A DNA stretch of 64,000 bases from Pempheris klunzingeri (lineage: Eukaryota > Chordata > Actinopteri > Acropomatiformes > Pempheridae), in assembly GCF_042242105.1 (NCBI RefSeq), contig NC_092028.1, forward strand, positions 16,148,768 through 16,212,767, written 5' to 3'. Shown here in pieces: positions 40,331-51,720 of this stretch (positions are counted from its first letter, which is position 1; every line of letters starts with the position of its first letter). The position numbers and the translations under genes are program-made. The notes beneath the pieces were generated by a model. It had not been told where the DNA came from and searched no databases. It saw only the letters and a program-made list of their open reading frames with translations.

Positions 40331-41199
40331 CACTATACCCAGCAGTCTGGCTTTTTTGGGGATATATTTAGCAACCACTATGATGGAGATCATAGAATAT
40401 TAATCACACAAATTGATTTGGGGATAAATTGAGGAGAGGGAAGAGTTGGCGTGACACGTTCACATTCATCAGCTTTTCATTTGAAATGTTAAATGAAGAT
40501 GAGATTAAATAATAATGATAATAATAATAAATGTCACCCAAATTTTGCTGATAGAACCATCAGTGTCTTAATCTTGCAGTCTCCATACCAGCCACAGGAC
40601 CCAGCTCTTCATCATCATCCTCATCATCACCTGAGCTGAGTGGAGGGTCAAACAGACGCCAGATTGGAAAGTAATTAAATCATTTAAAATGCTTGACAGT
40701 AGAGTTTAGATGCAACACTGGAAATGCATTATTTTCATTTCAATATTTTAGCTCTTCCTCTTTTTCATTTTGTCTCTTCAAAATGAGCCCAAACACGGAA
40801 ACACAGAAACCTGGAGGCTTCAGGCCTGCGAGAGTTTATTCACTAAACGAATTAAGCAGGCAGGCCGATGGTGGATTTGTTTCTGCTCTAACTAACCAGT
40901 CTGTGGGCCAGGAATCTCCAAAAATCGCCGGTGGCCAATTTGAAAGATAAAATGTGACATCTTAAGAGAAATCCTCGAAGCTTATTGACAGGATTTTGCC
41001 ACAGATTCTCAGTATCACTGACAAATATTACCTACAAATGCGTTTATCTCCATTTTTATCTTGATTTGCTTTCCTAATTACGCCGTTTAAAACCATCAAA
41101 TCCCGATCTAACATTCACCGTAAATGGCCCACATGAGAATAAACACGCAGGCTTTTAATTAATTGGACTTATTTGTAAAACAAAATAGATAATAACAAT
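38901..41199. other. Intergenic region between cbx8 and cbx4, left part
   Basis: AT-rich DNA without a supported exon. It contains ATAATAATA-type trinucleotide tracts near 40045 and 40510 and the large TTA/TTG array listed separately. Confidence 0.55.
40221..40330. repeat. Trinucleotide array (TTA)n-(TTG)n-(TTA)n
   Basis: About 110 bases of in-register TTA and TTG triplets; a central TTG block is flanked by TTA blocks. Open frames of poly-Ile/Val or poly-Thr/Ile come from it and are not genes. Confidence 0.95.
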
Positions 41200-41329
41200 T
41201 AGATGTGGGATCTTTCGCCGCAGATGAAATCGCATCATGAGCAGGGAGGCAGTGTGTCCTCTGGAGAGCCGCAGCAGCGTTTTGTCTCGATCACATCAAA
41301 GAGAGTAAATGATATATTTGCTGCTCATC

Positions 41330-41720
41330 TGTCCGCTCAAACTCTCCCCGCTGTGGAGCGGACAAAGGCGGGCGCGCCGCGGACAAAAGATGCGTTGTGG
41401 CTGCCCGTCGAAATATGAACCACCATTTTGATAGTCATAGGCTGTAGACCGACATTTCCTGTCGGTGCTATAATGGCTATAGCCTGCGCTGTCTCTGCGA
41501 GCACAGAGAGGCGGCTGGTGCGCGCAGAGAGGAGGCAGCTTCGCGCACGCCGCCGCGGTTCTCCATATTTGGCCGCGAGTCGATGAAAAGTGAGTCTGCA
41601 GGAGCCGCAATGGCGACAGCAGTACATGAATAAACAGTGCTGGCTCTGTGAGAACATTATTGGCTCTCTGGTTTCTGGGCAACTGCTGCGCACAGCTCGC
41701 TGTTCACTGTCCTACTTTAC
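41330..41720. promoter_or_regulatory. Orphan CpG-rich block between cbx8 and cbx4, with a CArG box
   Basis: About 390 bases with many CpGs (GGCGGGCGCGCCGCGG near 41367; CGCGCACGCCGCCGCGG near 41542) stand in AT-rich DNA, with no recognised exon on either side. A perfect CArG box, CCATATTTGG, lies at 41563-41572. Overlapping open frames on the minus strand have no recognisable protein. It could be a promoter of an unannotated non-coding transcript or an enhancer. Confidence 0.4.
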
Positions 41721-44700
41721 CGGGCGACATTTTCTGCTGAAGGTGTCTCAGACAGAGAAACCTCAAACTGTGAAGCCGTGTGGCTCCGACCTGCAGGTTT
41801 TTTTTTTTAGCCACATTTTTGCGCATGCTTTGAATTAGGAAGCATCCTATACAGCAGCCTGACACGCCACCACAGCTCTAGCTCTCATTTCTCACACCAT
41901 AACTATTTTGGGGGTTTTAACCTTTTGGTCTGTTTGTGTTTAAGCAGCTCTTTTTAGACAAACGAGGTTTTCTCACGACAAATAAATGAAAAGTCCACTG
42001 AGGGCTTTTTTTTTCTATATGTGGAAAGAAAATAGAGAACAATTTAAAAAGCAATATCATAATTAATTGTTATATTTTAAAATAGTCTCTTTATTTAGAG
42101 CTGTTGAGTTGTGTGCGCCACAGGCCTCCTCCGGGTCAAACGCGGGGCTTTGAGTCAAATGATCCAGTGAGGCAGCAGAGTGCGGAGAGCAAACCGACAC
42201 TGTGCAGGCTGCTGGTGGGCACGACGATAAAGGGGGAATGTGAAACATCACACTTGGTCTATAAATATGTTCTCCAGCTCGACGATGTTTCAGTTTCCTA
42301 TGGGTGCATGGTCGGCCCACATAGTTGGTGCAAAGCCATGAAAGGCCTATAGAGATAACCTTCACACACAGAGAGAGAGAGACACGCACACACACATGCG
42401 AGCTCCTGTGAGTAAATGATTTTTGAAATTCCGATCATATCAACTGAAAACTGAGTTTCACAATTAGAGGAGAAGCGCAGAGTCATGCGTGTGTTTGGTT
42501 GCCAGTATGTCTGTTTGGTCGTCATGTTTTTCCCCCTCATCAGACTTCAGTAGCTCACACACCCCAAATACTAAGAAAACAGTCTTTATTTGTTCATTTA
42601 TAGATTTATCTGGTTATAAAGTGGTCACTCTCAGCTGCTATTCGAGCTTTAAGTTAATAAACTCTTTATTCTCCCACTGCAGCGTTATTCTAATCGATCA
42701 TTTCCAACATGGCAGCACAAGAGGAGGAGGAGAGGAGGGGAAATATCTAAAGAATCTGTGAAATATAAAGTTCAGGAAATTCTTTTTTGAAATTGCAGCC
42801 CAGCACAGACAAATCCAAGTCTGAGCCGTGAGGTGCACACAGGACCCTGAAGGTGTCAGCTGGTGTTGCCTTCACTGTTCAACCCGTTGGCCTTTAAGAT
42901 GATGTGATGAAGTGATTTTCTTTGGTCTTAATGTTGGTTATGTGCACTTCTGAGCCAGAATGCCACAGAGGCAACAAAATGAGCACAAGACCGAGATCAC
43001 AGGGGAGTTCAGAGAGGAGTTTTGTTCATTTAAAAATAGGTGGGAAAACGCTGGCATTCTTCGTTTCACTATAATCCATCTGATCTAACCAGGTTAGACA
43101 CACAAAGAGCACTGGTTGTTGATACACTCAGACACTTTCTGACAGACAGGTGTTGCTGTGGATCTTTCTTTCCTGTTTCTTCTCTTAAAGGTTTCTCTGT
43201 TTCTGCGTCAGCATTCTCTGATAGGCAGCTCCAGAGACTAAACTAAAAAAAGGCACCACACACACACACACACACACACACACTCCTGGTTCTTTCTATC
43301 ATTCAAAACACTCACACGTTCACCTCTGTAGCAGCCTGAGATTCCGCTACAACTGCACAATAATCTCTGCAGCTACTTTTAATGATGTGCAGTGCACGAA
43401 TGTCAGCCTGAAGCTTTACATGTGTATCTGTGTCTTTGTAGGTCTGAACTTGCCTATCTACATTTTATTGTATGATAATAATACAGGGGTATTGCCGTGT
43501 CACAGTGACACACCTTTTATGAGAAAACTCAACCTTCTATATAGCAAGAATGTTCTGGAAATGCCTTGAAGCCACATTATATTTGAATGTCATATAATTT
43601 ACGTCCCCCTCCCTGCTACAATGTGCTGAGCTGGACTCCATGAAGCCTCTCTTCTTGATAGAATCTACGAGTTACATAATAGGCTTCCCTGCCCTCATCC
43701 ACTTATGTTTGGCGTTTGCATTCCCGCTCGGAGTCCAGCTACAATAGAAAAATAATGCACGGGTAAAGTTTAAATGATACAAGTGGCTGATGCAGTTATG
43801 CAATACAGAGGGCCCTTTGTTCAGGATCGTTTGTGATTATGCAACATGATCTGTTTTTCTATTCATGGGTCACAACCGAGTTAGTGTCTCTAGTGTTTAA
43901 TGTTCCATTCTTTCTCCGTACGGGCTGGAAGGCTTCAGATACAAGAACACACAACATGCAGAGTTTGTACCCACCAAATATCAACATGTAGCAACAACAT
44001 GTCAGAGGTCATTTCTCTTTCTTTATTGTGAAACATACCATCCAGTAAGCTGTGCCAACAGCAATAAGTCAACCAACTTGTGGCAGAATGTACTTTATAA
44101 CAATCGATTTGACTTTGAACCAAGTGCAAGAAAGAATGAACAAAACAAAGCAAAAGGTAGAGAACAAAAAGGACTCCAAATATTTAAAAAGGACAAACTG
44201 TTCAGTGGAATCACTTGCAGCTTCTGATGCAGAGAGAATCTCATAATTGTTTTTGAGCAACAAATGAAACGTCAATAAATATGCACTCTTCATTTTTATT
44301 ATTATTATTATAGCATTCCTACTGGTTTTGCATTAGATGTGCGTAGAAGGCAATTTAGACTCAAATGTAGGTCACATCCAACAGCTTTGACATTTGAACT
44401 CTCAGCAGCATAATCGGAACAGCTTGCACTCATCGGATCGCATGTAAGCAGTGTACAAAAACCAGCCGCGCCGCTCACATTTAATCTGTACAACATTCTC
44501 ATTAATGACCCTGGTAGCTTTTCCTAAAGTAAATAGCAGTAATGTGTTTTCACATCATATAATGAGCTTCAATAGCAAAATGAGATGAAAATCACTAGTC
44601 TGTGTGACATCAGGAGACTCCTAACAAGACCAGCACAGGTATTTTTAAAGTAACTCCAGCATTATGTGAGGTCAACAATACGGTAATAAATGACAACCTA

Positions 44701-45566
44701 ATTATGGTAAAATTCAATCCGCCATCTTAACGGGAAGTCACATGTTTGATAGATGACACCATTTTCTTAACTTACTTTGAGAAAGTACATGTCACATTTG
44801 ATTCCATAAATGTTTGCTTAAGGTGAAATGTGCAAAAGATCGGGTTATATATTCACTGACTGCCTCGTTGCATCTCACCAGCAAGACAAAGACCTGACAA
44901 AAGAAAAGACATTTCTTAATGGTGACCGACACAGTTGAGCACAATCTGTATGCCAAAATATGCCAACTAAATCTGGGGGTACCTGTGTGGAATAAGAAAT
45001 AATCAGCGAAATAAGACTGCTCCTCCACTAGTAATGACACAAACCAGCATAGAAAAATGTTATTATAAGTGCTTTCAATTTGATCTTTGATCACCATATA
45101 CTCAATGACTTCCTCTCTGTGTCTGTGTATGATTCTCAGTCATCCAGGTCATAGGCCACCTTGCTCAACTCCTAAGGAATGACTTCCTCTCTAACTTCTA
45201 TCAGGACCAAAATAAGTGATATTATTCTTACAAAATATGTATAAACCTTCATACATCTCAGGTTATAAGTTTGGTACAGGTATGAAACAACAGTAGAAGT
45301 ATCCCATTAAGCTCCATATGACAAATAAACTTTTTTTTTTTTTTTTTTTTTTTTAGTGGAATACATCCACCTGAATGCATTCACTCAAATCCTCGAGGGC
45401 ACTTTCTTGGCTACGACGTCACAGAGCAGTTACAGTATAAAACATTATAAGAAACATATTTAATTTGAATGATAAATTATAAATTTCCACATATACAAAA
45501 TTCTGGTATTTTTACATATGCACATATTAACAGGATCATGCAATCGGTCACCTGCAGTCCCCTTTC
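41721..45566. other. Intergenic region between cbx8 and cbx4, right part, including the cbx4 3' flank
   Basis: AT-rich DNA with a (CA)n tract near 43258-43282, a T24 run at 45331-45354 and scattered short open frames. No exon is supported. The last 200-300 bases probably include the cbx4 3' UTR (a minus-strand ATTAAA lies near 45459). Confidence 0.5.
45331..45354. repeat. Poly-T run (24 bases)
   Basis: A pure T run on the plus strand (A run on the minus strand) about 210 bases downstream of the cbx4 stop codon. It could be a retroposon tail, but no SINE body is evident next to it. Confidence 0.8.
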
Positions 45567-48500
45567 TTAGAAAGAAACATATTCCTTGAAGGTGACAGTG
45601 AGACTGTTTGTTGTGATATCAGTGATTATGATATTTCCCATAAAAGGGGAGATTTTTTTCGCAGGTGCTTCTTTCGATTTCTCTGTGGATTTCTGAGTGT
45701 CTTCTATCACAGGTGGTGTGTCTTTGACAGCAGGCTCAGGCTCCGGCTGTGTTTCCGGCTCCACCTGCTTCTTAGTCTTTGGGCAGCTGAGGTCCATCGG
45801 CTCCTCTTGGCTGCCGGAGTCCATAACCTCATATGTACATGTACTGCTGTGGCGTGGCCCACTACAGTGGAGGTCCATAGGTTTGTCCTGAGGTGGCGTG
45901 ACCACAGTGCTGGGGACACTGAAGCTTCTGGAAGTCAGGTAGGCTTTAGAAACACTCCTGTCCTCCGCGGGATCTGATAGCTTTCGCTTGCGGTCGTTGG
46001 GGAAAGAGGGGATCCTGATCTGGTCGACGGCTGTGGGGGTTGGGATGTTGGTGTCAACAGCCCAGGACGTCAGGGGTGAGCTGGCGGTCAGCTGGAGGGG
46101 TAGGTCATCCGGTAAATCAGCCTGACCACGAGCCACTTCGGTGTTGTATTCCTCTGCTGTGCTTGGCGAAGGTTTGGAGAAATGTCTGTCCTTTGGGGAA
46201 CACTTTATGGGATGCTCTGCGGCAGGGGGAGAGCTGCCATTGCAGATCTCTTTGGGGATACCGTTCTCCGGGTACTCCACCATTTTGGTTGTGTGTGCTG
46301 GATTGTTCTCAGATGGTTTGGTGTTTTGAGGTTTCTCTTCACTCGATGATTCCCCGTGTTTACCCTTTACTCCATGAACCTTGTTGCTGTCCATATATTT
46401 GCTCATGACAATAACAATACGTCCATTCTTGTTTTTATTCTTGATTATCTTCATTTTGCTGCTGATTGAGCTAGGCAGGGTTGCTTCTTTAGGATTGGGT
46501 TTAAGAGCATGCTCACTCTCAGCGTCTTTAACAGCTGGTTTCCTCACCTCCACTGCCAGCTCTTTGACTTTGCTCAAGCAGCCCGTGTCTTTGTCGCGAA
46601 CCCATTTCTGCTGCAGGGCCAGCGGTAAGTTCCAGCCGGGATTTGCTGGTTTACTGGCAGGTTCCTGAACTTTGACCACCTCTTTGAGCCGAGAAGCCTG
46701 CGCGTCGTACATACTCGGGTCAGGCTCATAGTGGTGGTGCTTCTTGCTGTTGAGCTGGTAGATGAACTTCTTCTTGCCGTTGGATAGCTGGTCAGCAGGG
46801 ACCTCCTGGCTGCTGGGCTGGTACTGATGGTGCTTCTTGCTGTTCAGCTGGTACTGCTGAGGCTGGGGGCGCTGGACCTGGACGGGATCAGGTTTGAGGC
46901 TACCCTCTGCGTCCTGAGACGATTCCTCGAAACCTGCAGGAATACTGGATCTTCTGGCAAAAGACGGGACCTTGAAGAAAGAGGTGAGAAGGCAAGTTTA
47001 ACATTTCGACTCAAGAATATAAACAGCCAAATAAAGAAAACTTGAGATACAGGATTAGTATTCCTTTTATCCTACATTTCCCATAATGCAACCAAATGTT
47101 TTTAACCTTCCCTGCCATGTCTTTTAAACTCCATTTCCCCATTTTGTAATGCTTTGTAATGTAAAAATGTGTAGGCCCTGTGCCGAGGCTGAGATAACCC
47201 CTATGACATCATAATGACATCACCAGAGTTATTTTCTCACTTCTCACTTGACTTGAAAGTCTCCCTCAGAGCCACACACACAAATATTTTCACAGACTTA
47301 GCTTTGCATGTTTGACTGCTGCAAACAAATGTGCTATAGCTTAAATATGCAAACCAGTTTACAGTTTATCAGAAATTGAAATAAACAATCCAATCAGTAC
47401 CAAGCTCATGACCGGCCTCCCACCATCTAGTCCCCTCCCCCTCCTCCTGTACAGGCTGACCCCTCGGGCCGGCAGTGGGGCACTGCAGCGGAACGCTCAA
47501 GACGCTTTGGCTGTGACCTCGGGTCAGAGAAGTGCCACCAGACATGTCACGCTTTATCCCTGATCGCTGGCCACGTGTGACTCTGGCAGAGTGGTATGCC
47601 TCTTAAGAAGTGACACTGCATAGCAATCAGCTCCGAGTCTCTCAAAATATATAATCACATTTGGCTCAGAATGCGGTCCTGTAACGGCCTGAGCTAAGAT
47701 AGACAGAGTGCTACTTTAAGCTGTCTATTTTTGTCCTGGGAAACATTTGCAAATGGGGAAATGCAAGAAAACATGCTCCTGGTGCAGATTGACTCTGTGC
47801 AAAATGACCACAGCCTTCAATAATAAGCTGTTTTTAAAAGGAGAAGAACATTGTGTTTTGCATAGAAAGCTATTTAGCATAGAAAAATAATAAACAGGCA
47901 GACAAAATGAGTGCACTCAAGCGGTGCTTACGTAACCTCAGGCAATGAACCCGCTTTCATCATGAGTGTGAAGAGCTGTAGAACCCCATCCTCTCTCTGC
48001 CTTTTACTCCATCTCTCTCCATATGAAATCTAATCTATCTATAAATAGTCAATCATAATGACTTCAGTTTGAAAACACCTGCCAGGACCCTTCCTCTTCT
48101 TCTGTTTGGGGGAAATAAAAGAACGCAGGATATTTCCACAGAATCTATTATGGATGTGTTGATAATTACCTGGAGTAAGAGATGTTTTGGTTTTGGCCCC
48201 CGTTTACGATATCCCATCTGCTGCTCCTGCCTCTCTCTGTAAAAAAAACAAAACAAAAAAAGATAATTACATTTTCTTGCACCACATTTACCTTCTATAT
48301 TCAGCATCTCTTCTGACGGGCATTTTCTCACCTTTCTAAGCTAAAAATCTAATTATATCCCATTGAAAATGAGAGGTTTGACATGTGGTGAATCGGTTCA
48401 TTTCCTTCTACCTATTCAAGGTCAAAAGTGCTTTTTTTTTATTTGGCGAACTAATGAATGCCCACGTGTGCCCTGCTGCAAAGCATTATGGTCCTTATTT

Positions 48501-50537
48501 GCATAGCTCTCCATGGTAATCGGCCCATTCCATATTCTCATTATCCCGGAGAAATTCAATTAAGGCTACAGCAGGGAGAATCTCCTCCCGTCTTTCAAAC
48601 ATCCTCCCTCTTCCAGCACGCCCTTCCTCTTCTTACATTTAATCTCTAATTAGGGTCATGAGGTAGGGATGAAATGGGATAAACACAACATTGTGGAGCA
48701 CTTCTGGGACACATGCTGCGGTTGAAAACATGCTAACCCTTGTGCGACCCAACGCCCATGCTCCGAAAATGTAAGACGATAAATATCAGACTAATAACAT
48801 CTATTGGAGCAGGTTTTATTGAGGGAAGAGACGAGGAAACGTGTTGTTGTAGCTGTATTGACTGGACGGAGCAGTAGGCTGCCTGTGAAATATTGCCCCC
48901 TGATATAAACCTTGACTCATCATTGGCTCATAAATAACCAGCGGTGGGTGAAGGCCGGCTGCACACATATGCCGCACCAGGCATGTGGAAAGCCCAGACT
49001 ATTGTTGGCCCCTTGCTACGGATGTTCAAACTATCAGAGCCGCCAGAAAATTGCCCCAATAAACAATCTACATTTTAATGCTATAGTGTGCGCGATTTCA
49101 AACAGCGTCCAATGGGGTGACCCCTATTCACAGAAGATTTGGCAATTACAGCCTCCCTTGTCGGATCCCCTCCCCCATCCTCTGGGAGCAGAGTGGAATC
49201 CACACACACACAGCGCAGAGGCAGCACTCCATGACCATCAGCACAGAGCCAGGCACACACACACACACACACACAGAGCCAGGCAGGCAGGCAGGCTGTG
49301 GGGGGAATACGAGAGCAGTACACTGGAAATGTTGGAGAGCACTGCCTGTCAATTAGCCTTTTCAGAAATGCGAATTCCTTTCCGCAGCCATCACGTCTTT
49401 ACCCAGTCCCATGAGCGGCCTGCTGGCCTACAGCGAGAGCATATCTCACAGGCCTCATGGGTCCAGCGAGCCAGACGAGATGGTGCTGTGCACGCGCCAC
49501 GGGACTGAAATGACAGCTGCATTTGTATTCATTAACATCTCACCTACTGAGATTGACATTTATGTGTCTACTCTTGACCCAAGATTGAAAGACGGTTGAC
49601 AGCTTGTGCATCCGAGGTAACATATTCTGTTTCCACCACATTAAAACAGTAAGATGAATACAGCAGTTGCGTGTGATATTTCTATCGGATCGTTTTTTCT
49701 TGTGTGGAAATCACTGCATGAAATCAGCCATCAAAAGTAAGCCGGTAGCAGCTCAGGCGGTAACTGGTAGTGATGAGAATCCCATCGGGCAGCAGCTTGG
49801 CCTCCTCACATGAAACCACAACAAACTGCTGCACTTGTGTCCAGCAGGCAGGATGGAGAGAGCTGCTCATACAAGCACCTGTGCTGCTGAGGCTGTGAGG
49901 TCACAAAGCTAATTAACTGCTGAAAATACGATTAAACATAAATATCTGCGGTTTGATCCACACAGGGGAGCATCGCTTTCCCTTTTTTCACTGCTCCATC
50001 GTGAACCTCCTGGCAAATAAAAGACAGCTACTTCAGCTCTCTGTGAAACTGGGTCATGGCATGTGCTGAGGCCTTTGATTCCTGGCGCAAAACAACGCAA
50101 TGAGATGATAGTTTATTACAACGTACTTCCTATAGCATGCATCCATGCATATCTCCTCGTGTCCGACCTTTCCATCAGCGTGATTAAGGAATTCTCTGTG
50201 CCACATCCCCAGCCCTTACCCCCAGGGAGACAAGGCCTGTGGGGAGGGTGATGGGGAGGGGGAGGGGAGGAGGGGAGCACTGATAGAGTTACTGGAGCGC
50301 CCCTCCTCCCATGGCCATATATGGTCATGGCTGAACTGGAGGCTGCGCGGCCTCGTCCGAAGTCCACATCTCTCTCACCTGTGCTGAAACGCGACGAGGA
50401 GACGCGGGTCAAGGATGTTCTCCTCTGGCTCCCATGTGTTGTATCTGCAGAGAGGAGCAAACTACGGTCAGAGAGCTGTCACGTGCAAACTTCCTTTTTT
50501 TTTTAACTGACACACAGGCCTCAGCCTCTGACCATCA

Positions 50538-50592
<55 letters not shown>

Positions 50593-51007
50593 CCGCATCT
50601 TCACCACTGCTGTGACTGGACAGGTGAGCTCGAAAGATGTGATTGTGGAGACTTTTATTCTTATTTAAAGACAAATATGCACGATCGCGAATGAAACCTA
50701 TTCGTCACATTCCCGCTCCACAGCAAATCAACCACGAGGGACGTGCAACTGCAGGGCGAAAATGTCAACACACAAATTGTGTGTATGTGCTCTCCAAACG
50801 GTGCTCCAGCTCCAACATACAGTCGGCCATTTTAGCACCACTGTCTCGTAAATTCGCTGGCAGAGCAGAAATAATTAAAACGGGATTACATGGCTGTGCC
50901 TTCCCCTTTCTCCCTCGCATAAATTAGTGAAGGCATCCGCGGATACACTGAAACACACACCGACCGCGCGCTCCCAGTCTACACACACACACACACACAC
51001 TCACACA

Positions 51008-51044
<37 letters not shown>

Positions 51045-51397
51045 ACACACACACTCACACACAACCATACCCACTGTGCGCGGACGCCCTTGATGAATGG
51101 CATTTTTACTGCAACAACACTTGATTTTGTTGCAAAATGGTGCTTTTCATCCAAATTATTGGAAAATGTTGCATCCAGACTTACTTAGGTGACCAGCCTC
51201 GCCACTTGACCAGGTACTCTATCTTGCCCTGTGATGGTGGAGAGGGAGAAAAAAAAAAAAATTGGTGAGGCTCACGTAAAATTTCAGCGTCCGGGGCGCT
51301 TTTGCAAACGCGCTCCCTTCTGTGTTACCTTGCGGATGCGCTTCTTTTCGATGCCCTCCACCGCAAAGACGTGCTCTCCGGCGGCAGGGAGCTCCAT
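45567..51397 (-). CDS. cbx4: Chromobox protein 4 (Polycomb PRC1 reader and SUMO E3 ligase), complete coding region, 5 exons
   Basis: Exons are 51329-51397 (ATG 51395-51397), 51185-51228, 50379-50444, 48170-48236 and 45567-46970. They sum to 1650 nt, or 549 residues (human CBX4 has 560). The chromodomain (about 11-69) has [40 protein letters not shown] and the cage aromatics. Exon 5 carries two copies of a YQLNSKKHHxY motif, then KMKIIKNKNKNGRIVIVMSKY (about 254-274), which holds the first SUMO-interacting stretch. The C-terminal Pc box is GNIIITDITTNSLTVTFKEY (about 528-547), specific to CBX4. CBX4 reads H3K27me3, joins PRC1 through the Pc box, and promotes SUMOylation, for instance of CtBP. 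The poly-His tract of mammals is absent. Two PMDL motifs lie at about 446 and 473. The long exon continues upstream of its first internal Met at 46712, to 46970. Confidence 0.96.
46971..48169 (-). other. cbx4 intron 4
   Basis: About 1.2 kb between the chromodomain exons and the large last exon. No extra exon is seen. The part near 47400-47700 is less AT-rich and reads like unique DNA; nothing definite can be assigned. Confidence 0.5.
48237..50378 (-). other. cbx4 intron 3, with possible conserved elements
   Basis: About 2.1 kb. The segment near 48440-48660 is compositionally balanced with mixed words (ATTTGCATAGC, octamer-like, near 48498), unlike the AT-rich flanks, and could be regulatory. 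A CA tract lies near 49254-49275, and a CArG palindrome close to exon 3 is listed separately. Confidence 0.4.
50315..50324. promoter_or_regulatory. Perfect CArG box within a near-palindrome, cbx4 intron 3
   Basis: CCATATATGG matches the SRF consensus CC(A/T)6GG exactly and is itself palindromic. It sits inside the larger near-palindrome ATGGCCATATATGGTCAT, 55 bases past the donor of cbx4 exon 3. SRF binding is an inference from the motif only. Confidence 0.4.
50541..50590. repeat. (CA)n microsatellite, cbx4 intron 2
   Basis: A pure AC run of about 50 bases, about 100 bases upstream of cbx4 exon 3 on the coding strand. On that strand it reads GT and could weakly affect splicing. Confidence 0.9.
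50982..51063. repeat. (CA)n microsatellite with CTCA interruptions, cbx4 intron 2
   Basis: About 80 bases of AC repeats, broken several times by ACTCAC units, about 120 bases from exon 2. Confidence 0.9.
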
Positions 51398-51720
51398 TCT
51401 CGCCTGAATCCGATCGCAGGGGACGGGGGGAGTCGGTGAAATGTTGGCTACGCACCGTCGATGTGCCTTCCGCTCGGTGCGTGCTGTGCGCGCTTGGTAG
51501 TTTTCCAGTTGTATCCAAATCCAAACTGTATTCCCTCCACCTCGGCTCCTCGCTCGCTCTCTCCCTCTCTCTCCCTCCTCTGCACACCCCACAGCCCCGG
51601 CTATGAGCACAGAGGGATTCACAGTGGTGCGGCTGCGGGCAGCTCGTTTCGTGCAATCGCTTCAGCTCGGTGCATGACGTCAGGAGGGGAGGAGGGGGGA
51701 GACCGTGCACAGAGGTTGGG
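51100..51720 (-). promoter_or_regulatory. CpG-rich 5' region of cbx4
   Basis: G+C and CpG are raised around exons 1 and 2 and upstream of the ATG, with a purine/pyrimidine-skewed run (CTCGCTCGCTCTCTCCC near 51549). This fits a CpG-island promoter with 5' UTR. The transcription start is not visible. Confidence 0.45.

Noticed and set aside
40178-40403. Poly-Ile/Val and poly-Thr open frames
   Set aside because: They are translations of the TTA/TTG array.
41296-41693. Minus-strand open frames in the CpG block between cbx8 and cbx4
   Set aside because: Two overlapping frames are open at once, as expected in CpG-rich DNA, and neither resembles a known protein.
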